A stretch of DNA of 64,000 nucleotides from an uncultured Lachnospiraceae bacterium (GTDB lineage Bacteria; Bacillota; Clostridia; Lachnospirales; Lachnospiraceae), in NCBI GenBank assembly GCA_947174505.1, contig CAMWJF010000006.1, positions 1 through 64,000 on the forward strand, written 5' to 3'. Both the position numbers and the translations under genes were made by a program. The notes under the pieces were generated by a model. That model was not told where the DNA came from. It saw nothing but the letters and a program-made list of their open reading frames with translations, and searched no databases. Below are positions 36,797-44,194 of this stretch, piece after piece. How positions within the stretch are numbered: the stretch's first letter is position 1; each line of letters begins with the position of its first letter.

Positions 36797-37045
36797 ATGG
36801 AGGAACCCAAAATGCAAGAACTGTATGGAATTATGAGAGAGCTGTTGGAGGTAGAGTATAATCAGAAGTCTCTGCGATGCATTATGAAAATGCTGGAGGC
36901 AGCTTACGGGCAGGAAGAGGATCAGGGAAAAGGGAGTCTGATAGTCAGCGGGATCGGCTACTATCTCGCCATTTTACACAAGGATCTGGAAACTGTAATC
37001 GGCAGGCTGGACAGCTACATAGCGGAGACCGCAAAAAAGGAATAG
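36797..37045 (+). CDS. Small helical protein, unknown function
   Basis: 82 residues (77 if ATG 36812 is used; GGAGG at 36799-36803 favours that). Mostly amphipathic helix, with YYLAILHKDLETVIGRLDSYI. AACCCAAAAT occurs twice around the ribosome site (about 36779 and 36804). No family recognised. A bidirectional terminator follows, consistent with a short transcript. Confidence 0.6.
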   Translation: MEEPKMQELYGIMRELLEVEYNQKSLRCIMKMLEAAYGQEEDQGKGSLIVSGIGYYLAILHKDLETVIGRLDSYIAETAKKE

Positions 37046-37062
37046 GGGGCACGAAATAAAAA

Positions 37063-37100
37063 GGCAGCGGCTTTTCTGAATATGAAACGGGAAAAGCTGC
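37063..37100. terminator. Bidirectional terminator between converging genes
   Basis: GCAGCGGCTTTTC at about 37063-37075 and GAAAAGCTGCTGC at about 37091-37103 form a long stem with one wobble pair. A runs precede it and T-rich sequence follows, so it can serve both the small plus-strand gene and the XRE gene. Confidence 0.7.
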
Positions 37101-37103
37101 TGC

Positions 37104-37328
37104 TTATTTTACGGGATACTTAGTTGGATGATTGCTCGCTCCTGTAATGTAGTCCATGGAGACGTCATAAAATTTGGCCAGAATCAAAAGACTGTCAACC
37201 GGGATTCTTGTTTTACCGCTTTCGTAGTCTGCGTAGGTACGTTGGCCTATGTGTAGCAGGTCTGCAATTTTTTGCTGCGTTATGGAATGATCTTCGCGGA
37301 TTTCGCGGATTCGCTCGTTATATCTCAT
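37104..37328 (-). CDS. XRE-family regulator, candidate regulator of the surface-polymer cluster
   Basis: 74 residues from ATG 37328 (residue 6 of a longer frame from 37343). It is a single HTH_3 domain, SITQQKIADLLHIGQRTYAD, followed by a helix ending in MDYITGASNHP. Divergent from the first glycosyltransferase gene, with two palindromic sites and a promoter between them at 37413-37472. Regulating that cluster, itself, or both is the natural inference. Confidence 0.85.
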   Translation of the reverse strand: MRYNERIREIREDHSITQQKIADLLHIGQRTYADYESGKTRIPVDSLLILAKFYDVSMDYITGASNHPTKYPVK

Positions 37329-37412
37329 TCTTATCATCTCCACTGTTACGGTTATATAACTGTTATGAAGAATCCATTACTTTGTTCAGTATAAGTGAAA
37401 GGAAGAAAAGTA

Positions 37413-37472
37413 TTGACAAATAGAGTTATAAACTCTAAACTGAGTGTATTAAGCAGCAGAGTTTATAACTCT
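37413..37472 (+). promoter_or_regulatory. Promoter with two mirror-image operators
   Basis: TTGACA at 37413-37418. AGAGTTATAAACTCT at 37422-37436 and AGAGTTTATAACTCT at 37458-37472 are each inverted repeats, and the second is the exact reverse complement of the first. Centre spacing is 36 bp. The -10 is weak (TAAACT after a 17-bp spacer). The sites overlap the promoter and downstream area, typical of repression. Confidence 0.72.
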
Positions 37473-37564
37473 AGAAAAGGATTGTAATAGCTTGTTTTTA
37501 TTATTTGCGTAAATGCATGATTTATGCACATATGCACTATTGGGTAGGATCAAAGAGAGGAAAC

Positions 37565-38536
37565 ATGATGTCAGCACAATATGCGGTTGTCATTGTTACG
37601 TGTAATAGGGAGCGGTTGCTGCGTGAGTGTGTTGCCCATGCGATGAATCAGACGAGTCGGCCAACCTGCCTGATTATAGTCGATAATGCATCAAAGGACG
37701 GTACAAAGGCCTATTTGCAGAGTCTGGATCAGGGAGACAGTTTGGAAATTATATATCTTTCACACAATATCGGAGGTGCGGGAGGATTTGCGGCGGGTAT
37801 GGAACGCGCAATGCAAAAGAATGTTGAATGCGTGCTGATGATAGATGATGATGCCATACTTGCCGAGGATTATATGGAAAAAATATTGGCAGCCAGATGT
37901 AAGTATCCGCAGTATAAAGCGTTTGCAGGCACAGTAGAGACTGGCGGGGAAATTGATGCATTCCATCGTAGAAATCTGCGAAAGGCAGGACTGCTGATGA
38001 AAACCATGCAGGAAGAGACCTATAAACAGGATTATTTTACATGTGATATCGCATCGTTTTGCGGAATGGTGGCCGATACCAGCCTGATTAAGCAGATGGG
38101 ATTGCCTCATGCTGAGTATTTTATATATTTTGATGATACGGAATATTCATTGCGCATCCGTCAGGTTAGCAGATTTTTAGTTGTGACCAATGCAAAATTA
38201 GAACATAAGAAGGAAAACAGGATTCAAAACGATCCAAGACGATATGAGTGGAAGGATTATTATGCCATCAGAAACAGGATCCTGATGGTAAAGGAGCATG
38301 GAAATCTGTTGGATAAGGCAATCAATTACTTTAATATTTTTTTACGGAATGTTTTTAGGAACTGGCTGTTCGGTGTTACAAAGCGTGGACAATATGATTG
38401 GAAGTATGAGCGCAGCCTCACAAAGGCGGCAATCAGGGATTCTGGAACAACGAAATGCAAAAGGGTGTATGGCGGAGGCTTTGACCGGCCGGTGCACGTA
38501 ACAGAGAAGGTATCCGAAAGTGTATATGTTAAATAG
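37565..38536 (+). CDS. GT2 glycosyltransferase, galactofuranosyltransferase-like
   Basis: 323 residues from ATG 37565 (GAGAGG upstream; the frame extends further without a site). Visible are VVIVTCNRERLL, the nucleotide-binding VDNAS, NIGGAGGFAAG and the DDD metal motif MIDDDA, a combination common in GlfT/rhamnosyltransferase-type GT2 enzymes. It probably transfers the first sugar(s) on the lipid-linked primer of the polymer. The 3' end overlaps the ABC permease gene. Confidence 0.85.
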   Translation: MMSAQYAVVIVTCNRERLLRECVAHAMNQTSRPTCLIIVDNASKDGTKAYLQSLDQGDSLEIIYLSHNIGGAGGFAAGMERAMQKNVECVLMIDDDAILAEDYMEKILAARCKYPQYKAFAGTVETGGEIDAFHRRNLRKAGLLMKTMQEETYKQDYFTCDIASFCGMVADTSLIKQMGLPHAEYFIYFDDTEYSLRIRQVSRFLVVTNAKLEHKKENRIQNDPRRYEWKDYYAIRNRILMVKEHGNLLDKAINYFNIFLRNVFRNWLFGVTKRGQYDWKYERSLTKAAIRDSGTTKCKRVYGGGFDRPVHVTEKVSESVYVK

Positions 38537-39614
38537 TTTGATTATGATAATTCCCACATTAATGGGTCTGTTTATGCACAGTTATTTTTGCCATGGAAGG
38601 CTGACAGTGATTAAAAAAACAGGTCTTTTCTTTTTGTATGGAATCATGGTCAGCCTTACTATGTATGGAATTGCATGGACAAGAGGAATTAAGGGAGACG
38701 GTATAGCACATATGACGTTATCGCATAAAATAGAGTTTACCATTTTAGGATGCGTCATGTCTTTTTGTATGGCGCTGGGAATGTGTCTGTGTATAGAACG
38801 CGACATCACCTTTGAAAAATTAAGGATGTATCTGATTAGGTTTGCAGGGGATACTCGAAAATATTACAAATATGCGATAAAATCTGCAAAGGCAGACCTC
38901 CGTTCGGAAGTGGCAAACGCATATCTGGATTGGCTATGGTGGCTGATAGAGCCTTTTTGCATGATGCTGATCTATACTTTGATCTTTGGAGTCGTTTTCC
39001 ATGCTTCAGAGGAATATTTTCCGATTTTCATTTTCTCGGGATTGAGTATGTGGACTTTTTTTTCAAGAGGGATGAATGTCAGTGTCAATATTGTCAGAAA
39101 TAATAAAGGCATCATTTCCAAAGTATATCTGCCCAAATTTATCTTATATTTTGCCCGCATGCTGGTGAATGGATTCAAAATGCTGGTGTCTTTTGTGGTT
39201 GTTGTGGGCATGCTGATCGTATTTCGGGTTCCGGTTACGTGGAGAATATTATATGTGATTCCTGTTATGATTGTCTTTTTTCTGTTTACCTTTGGGCTTG
39301 GCAGTATTCTGATGCATTTTGGCGTGTATGTCAATGATTTGTCTTACATCGTGGGAATTATTTTAAGCATGCTCATGTATTTTACGGGGACATTTTATGC
39401 GGTAGGGAAACGTATACCTGCACCATTTGGAGAGCTGCTGGAGCAGTTTAATCCGGTGGCATACTGTATCGCCTCCATGAGAAACGCTGCATTATACAGT
39501 ACAAGTCCGCAGCTAGATCTGTTGGTTATGTGGGGGCTGGTGTCCGTTGTGCTTTCGGCTGTCGGGGTATATACGATATACCGTAACGAAAATGCCTATG
39601 TGAAGGTGATCTGA
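38526..39614 (+). CDS. Polysaccharide/teichoic-acid ABC transporter permease with extra N-terminal membrane domain
   Basis: 362 residues from ATG 38526 (GTG 38520 possible). The C-terminal part from about 109 is an ABC-2 permease of the Wzm/TagG type, starting AKADLRSEVANAYLDWLWW. Ordinary TagG-like permeases are about 260 residues. Here residues 1 to about 105 add about three membrane helices, not part of the ABC-2 fold. It pairs with the ATPase at 39614 to export the finished polymer across the membrane. Its start overlaps the glycosyltransferase by 11 bp. Confidence 0.88.
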   Translation: MLNSLIMIIPTLMGLFMHSYFCHGRLTVIKKTGLFFLYGIMVSLTMYGIAWTRGIKGDGIAHMTLSHKIEFTILGCVMSFCMALGMCLCIERDITFEKLRMYLIRFAGDTRKYYKYAIKSAKADLRSEVANAYLDWLWWLIEPFCMMLIYTLIFGVVFHASEEYFPIFIFSGLSMWTFFSRGMNVSVNIVRNNKGIISKVYLPKFILYFARMLVNGFKMLVSFVVVVGMLIVFRVPVTWRILYVIPVMIVFFLFTFGLGSILMHFGVYVNDLSYIVGIILSMLMYFTGTFYAVGKRIPAPFGELLEQFNPVAYCIASMRNAALYSTSPQLDLLVMWGLVSVVLSAVGVYTIYRNENAYVKVI

Positions 39615-40345
39615 TGGAACAAAGGGAAATAGCAATAGAAGCAAAAAATGTATGTATTAATTACCGAATTATGAAAAATGTTACGGTAAGGCATAATTTA
39701 TTCAAGAAGCGCTCGCATGAAGAAACGTTTGAAGCCGTTAAAAACGTGTCATTTACTGTAGAAAAAGGCGGCATACTTGGAGTAATCGGAAAAAACGGAA
39801 GTGGAAAGTCCACACTGCTCCGCGCGATTGCGGGAGTTTTTTCACCAAACAGCGGCAGCATCGATCTGAAAGGGCATACAGTTTCCCTGATGGCTCTGGG
39901 CGTAGGGTTTAAGGAAAACCTGACAGGAAGGGATAATATCGCCCTGTCGGGCATGCTTCTTGGCTTTGGTGAAAATCAGATACGGGATAAGATGCAGGAG
40001 ATCGTGGACTTTGCGGAGATCGGTGAGTTTATTGACAGGCCGGTCAGGACGTATTCCAGTGGTATGCATTCCAAGCTGGCTTTTGCGATTACGGCCATGC
40101 TTGAAACAGATATTATGCTGGTGGACGAAGTACTCAGTGTGGGAGATGAACGCTTTAAAAAGAAAAGCCTCAGTAAGATGAAGGAGCTGATAACGGATAA
40201 AAACAGAACCGTTATTATTGTGTCCCATAATATTGATACATTAAAAAGCCTGTGTGACGAGGTCATGTGGATTCATGACGGGGAGCTGAGGGAAATGGGA
40301 AAGCCAGAAGAAGTACTGACACATTATGTGGAGTTTATGAAGTGA
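39614..40345 (+). CDS. Polysaccharide/teichoic-acid ABC transporter ATPase (Wzt/TagH-like)
   Basis: 243 residues. Walker A GKNGSGKST, signature YSSGMHSKLAFAI and Walker B IMLVDEVLSVGD identify an ABC ATPase. The length lacks the extra C-terminal domain of some TagH/Wzt proteins that recognise the end group. Start ATG overlaps the permease stop. Together with the permease it exports the polymer. Confidence 0.93.
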   Translation: MEQREIAIEAKNVCINYRIMKNVTVRHNLFKKRSHEETFEAVKNVSFTVEKGGILGVIGKNGSGKSTLLRAIAGVFSPNSGSIDLKGHTVSLMALGVGFKENLTGRDNIALSGMLLGFGENQIRDKMQEIVDFAEIGEFIDRPVRTYSSGMHSKLAFAITAMLETDIMLVDEVLSVGDERFKKKSLSKMKELITDKNRTVIIVSHNIDTLKSLCDEVMWIHDGELREMGKPEEVLTHYVEFMK

Positions 40346-41556
40346 TGAATGGGACAGCGAAATGTCGCGTGTCGGTTATTGTGCCGGTATATCGGGTAGA
40401 AAAATATCTGGAACGGTGTATTAGGAGTCTTATGAAACAGACGCTTGCGGAGATTGAGATACTTTGCGTCTGTGAAAAGGAGGATCCCTCTTATCAGACA
40501 CTCCTTGTTTATGGAACAAAGGATATCCGCATACATGTTATAGAAAAAACAAACACGGGCGTTTCTGCTGCGCGGAATGCGGGAATGCGTGCGGCACAAG
40601 GGGAATACATAGCGTTTGTGGATGCGGATGACTGGTTGGAACGTCATGCGCTGGAGCTTTTATATATCATGGCTGAGCGGTACGGTGCTCAGATCATAGC
40701 TTATGGCCTGTGGCCATCCAAGGAACCGGGGCGGAATGGACGGTGGGTTTTTCGATGCACCCCAAGACGGGATGTGCTGTACTGTGGACATGGGGTGGAA
40801 GCGCTTTTCTATGAACAAGGAAGTCGGCCTTTTGTTATTAATAAATTTTATCAGGCGGAGTTTCTTCGTAAAAACAGTTTATTTTTTGAGGAGTCATTGG
40901 ATATCGGAGAAGATCAGTTTTTTCAGTTCACGACTTTTGGGCGGGCTGAAACCATCTGTTTTCTTAAGGAACGCCTATATCATTATGAGATAGGAAGATC
41001 GGATTCAGCGATGAGCCAGTGTGAAAGGGAGCAGAATTTACAGGAAAAGAATTTTTGTCTTCTACAGGCAATTATGGAATGGCGAAAAAAGCAGAAAAAA
41101 AGTCAGTGTGACGAAGGCTATGCATGGTGGATTCTTCAGGATTATGCCTGGGTTGTGAACCAGAAAGATCCACAGGTAACGGCTAAAAGAAAAGAGCAGA
41201 TATGTGCTATACAGGCATGGCTTAATGAATTATCTCCCGACGGATATGTAAAGAAATTACCGAAAGACTTTCAGCAGATATGTAGTCGGTTTTTGGATTA
41301 CAGTGGGGAGGCAGAGATCGGAATATATTTATGGCTGTCATACAAAGAGTTCGATGCCTGTGTAATGAGAGAGACAGATGGATTGTGTCAGCCTGTGATT
41401 TTACCTCCCAAAGGATCTATATGGAGCCGGCGTGTTTATGAAATAGTAGTATTCCATGAAGGAAGCCATCTGATCATGGAAGTATTAGTGTGGCTTGCTA
41501 AAAAATACAGGGATTTTTTTGCAGGGAAAAAATATGACAGAACAGAGGCGGTATAA
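40345..41556 (+). CDS. GT2 family glycosyltransferase
   Basis: 403 residues from ATG 40345, which overlaps the ATPase stop (TGATG). N-terminal GT-A domain: VSVIVPVYRVEKYLERC, NTGVSAARNAGM and FVDADDWL (the DXD metal motif). The C-terminal 200 residues are helical with no assigned domain. Acceptor and sugar unknown. Its last 23 bp overlap the next gene. Confidence 0.88.
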   Translation: MNGTAKCRVSVIVPVYRVEKYLERCIRSLMKQTLAEIEILCVCEKEDPSYQTLLVYGTKDIRIHVIEKTNTGVSAARNAGMRAAQGEYIAFVDADDWLERHALELLYIMAERYGAQIIAYGLWPSKEPGRNGRWVFRCTPRRDVLYCGHGVEALFYEQGSRPFVINKFYQAEFLRKNSLFFEESLDIGEDQFFQFTTFGRAETICFLKERLYHYEIGRSDSAMSQCEREQNLQEKNFCLLQAIMEWRKKQKKSQCDEGYAWWILQDYAWVVNQKDPQVTAKRKEQICAIQAWLNELSPDGYVKKLPKDFQQICSRFLDYSGEAEIGIYLWLSYKEFDACVMRETDGLCQPVILPPKGSIWSRRVYEIVVFHEGSHLIMEVLVWLAKKYRDFFAGKKYDRTEAV

Positions 41557-44161
41557 GATTTCGGTTGTGACAGCAGTATACAATGTAAGACCTTATCTGG
41601 AAGAAATGATCCAAAGTATTCTCTGGCAGACTATTGGGTTGGATAACATCCAATTAATTCTGATAGATGACGGGTCTTTTGATGGATCCGAAACTATTTG
41701 CGATTATTATGCTGCACAGTATCCGAACAATATACTGACAATCCATAAGGAAAACGGCGGCGTATCCTCAGCCAGAAACGAAGGTCTGCGGCATGTGCAG
41801 GGAGACTATGTGAACTTTACGGATGCGGATGACCTGCTTGCTATGGATGCATTGGAAAAGATGTATCGATTTATTGAAAAAAATTGCCACAAGATTGATC
41901 TGGTTGTTATTCCGTTGAAATGTTATGGGTTGGATGAGCGTCATCCCTTAGATTATAAGTTTACAAGAACGCGTCTGGTAAATCTGGATAAAGAATATAG
42001 CAGTATACAATTATCTATCAGTTCAGCGTTAGTAAAAAACGAATGTTTCCGAAACCGGCGATTTGATTCTGAGCTGTCTTATGCGGAAGATGCGCAGTTA
42101 CTAACAGATATATTACTGGATAAGATGTGTTATGGAATTGTCTGTGGCACTGGTTATCAATATCGGAAACGTATTTCTAATGACTCAGCGACTGACAGGG
42201 GGCGGATAGAGAAAAGTTATTATATTCCGTATATGAAGAATTTTATTCTCTTTACATTGAAAAATGCAGAACAGAAGAAAGGCAATGTACCTTTATTTGT
42301 GCAATACATCTGTATGTACGATTTGCAATGGAGACTGACAAACCCGCTGACAGAGCCGGGAATTTTAAATTCATTGGAAGAACAGGAATATAGAGAACTG
42401 CTTCTTCAAGCCATACGGCGAATAGATGACTGTATCATATGGAAACAGAAAAGTATAGGGTATGATGAGAAAATGAGGCTGTTGTCTTTAAAAAAGGAAG
42501 GAGAGGCACATGCGGTCATTTTTTTGGAGTTTCTCACAATTACGCAGAAACAGATACAGATCGAAGGATATGTCAGGAATGCCCTGCATATTGGGAAGCC
42601 GGAACTTATTTGTCAGTTAGTCTCGGATACGGGCAATTCCATTGCATATAAAGCCGGTCTTACGGAAAAAAAGGATGAAAGATGTTTTGGTGAAACTTTA
42701 GGTACGGTAGGGGCGTTTTGCCTGCGTATTAACCGAGCGGCCCTGCAGAATCAGACTGATATATACTTCGTTTTGCATAGTGAAGAGGAGAAAATTACTT
42801 GTACAGATATCAGATTTGAGAAGTTTTTTCCTTTATCGGAACGATTTCCAAACAGTTATTTGTATGAAGCGGGTCTGTTACTTTTTTACATATCACATCG
42901 GCTGTGTATAGTAAATAATCCGAAACGGTATCAGATAAGAAGACAGGAAAGGAAACTGTCAAAAGACTTACTATCTGGAAAAGATGGACAGGCATTTCGT
43001 GGATGGACAGCCAGACGCATTTATCATCTTTTAAAACCTTTTAAGAAAAAAGAGCTGTGGCTGATCGGGGACCGGATCACCAAAGCAGATGATAATGGAG
43101 AAGCCTTTTTTACTTATATGAATACGGAGGGCAGAGATTGTGATATAGTGACTTATTTTGTATTGGACAAATGCTCAAAAGATTATGAACGTCTTACAGC
43201 TGTTGGACGTGTGGTGCCTTATCATTCCCTGCGTCATAAGATTCTGTCTCTTTTGTGTGACAAGAAAGTTTCTTCACAGGCAGATGAGTATGCGTTTAAC
43301 CGCTTTTTTGATATGGTGTGTATGCTTAAAGACATACAGCATCGACAGACGTTTATTTTTTTGCAACATGGCATTACAAAGGATGATTCCAGTACATGGT
43401 TGAAAAGATCAGATGTGAATATCCGTCTGTTTATTACCGCAACTCATATGGAATGCCAGTCTATACTGGATTTTCCTTATGGTTATGATGAGAACAGCGT
43501 ACGTTGTACGGGATTCCCGAGGTATGATTACTTGTATGATGCGCAGGTTCAGGAACGGATCATTACTTTCATGCCCACATGGCGACTTTATCTGACTGGG
43601 GGATATGATGATCATGCAGATATGAGGAAAGCAAAGGGAGAATTTCGGGAAAGCGCATACTGCAGGATGTATAGGGAGGTGTTTTCGGATCCCAGGCTAT
43701 TAGAAGCGGTAAAAAGCTATGGATATACCATACAAGTTATGCCGCATCCTGCCATGCCATGGGAATGTTTTGCGTATCTAGGCTGTGGCGACCAGATTAA
43801 GGTGTTGGAACGGCATATTCGGTATCGGGAAGTGTTTGCAGCATCCCGCATGATTATCACGGATTATTCGTCAGCTGTTTTTGATTTTGCGTATCTCAGG
43901 AAGCCGGTTTTATATTATCAGCCAGATATAGACGAGTTCTTTTCAGGGAAACATGTGTATCGGAAGGGATATTTTGATTATGAAAGGGACGGGTTTGGTG
44001 AAATATCTTATACGGCGCCTGAGCTGGTGGAACAGATCATTGCTTATATGCAGAATGGCTGTCAGATGAAAGAAATGTATCGAGAAAGGGTAGAGCGCAC
44101 ATTTCCCTACAATGATTGTAGGAACTGTAAGCGTGTATATGAAGAGATAAAAAAACTGTGA
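41534..44161 (+). CDS. Bifunctional GT2 plus CDP-glycerol/ribitol phosphotransferase (first of two)
   Basis: 875 residues from ATG 41534, with GGGAAAAA upstream; the frame before it is non-homologous. N-terminal GT2 domain (about 1-110) with VVTAVYNVRPYLEEM, NGGVSSARNEGL and FTDADDLL. A middle region of unknown fold follows. The C-terminal domain from about 565 is of the TagF/TarL (Glyphos_transf) family, with LQHGITKDD and ITDYSSAVFDFAYLRKP. This probably adds a sugar and polymerises polyol-phosphate units. With TarI/TarJ in the cluster, ribitol-phosphate is the likely unit. Confidence 0.9.
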   Translation: MTEQRRYKISVVTAVYNVRPYLEEMIQSILWQTIGLDNIQLILIDDGSFDGSETICDYYAAQYPNNILTIHKENGGVSSARNEGLRHVQGDYVNFTDADDLLAMDALEKMYRFIEKNCHKIDLVVIPLKCYGLDERHPLDYKFTRTRLVNLDKEYSSIQLSISSALVKNECFRNRRFDSELSYAEDAQLLTDILLDKMCYGIVCGTGYQYRKRISNDSATDRGRIEKSYYIPYMKNFILFTLKNAEQKKGNVPLFVQYICMYDLQWRLTNPLTEPGILNSLEEQEYRELLLQAIRRIDDCIIWKQKSIGYDEKMRLLSLKKEGEAHAVIFLEFLTITQKQIQIEGYVRNALHIGKPELICQLVSDTGNSIAYKAGLTEKKDERCFGETLGTVGAFCLRINRAALQNQTDIYFVLHSEEEKITCTDIRFEKFFPLSERFPNSYLYEAGLLLFYISHRLCIVNNPKRYQIRRQERKLSKDLLSGKDGQAFRGWTARRIYHLLKPFKKKELWLIGDRITKADDNGEAFFTYMNTEGRDCDIVTYFVLDKCSKDYERLTAVGRVVPYHSLRHKILSLLCDKKVSSQADEYAFNRFFDMVCMLKDIQHRQTFIFLQHGITKDDSSTWLKRSDVNIRLFITATHMECQSILDFPYGYDENSVRCTGFPRYDYLYDAQVQERIITFMPTWRLYLTGGYDDHADMRKAKGEFRESAYCRMYREVFSDPRLLEAVKSYGYTIQVMPHPAMPWECFAYLGCGDQIKVLERHIRYREVFAASRMIITDYSSAVFDFAYLRKPVLYYQPDIDEFFSGKHVYRKGYFDYERDGFGEISYTAPELVEQIIAYMQNGCQMKEMYRERVERTFPYNDCRNCKRVYEEIKKL

Positions 44162-44194
44162 GGAAGGAACAGCAGGAAAAGTAGACTGCAACTA

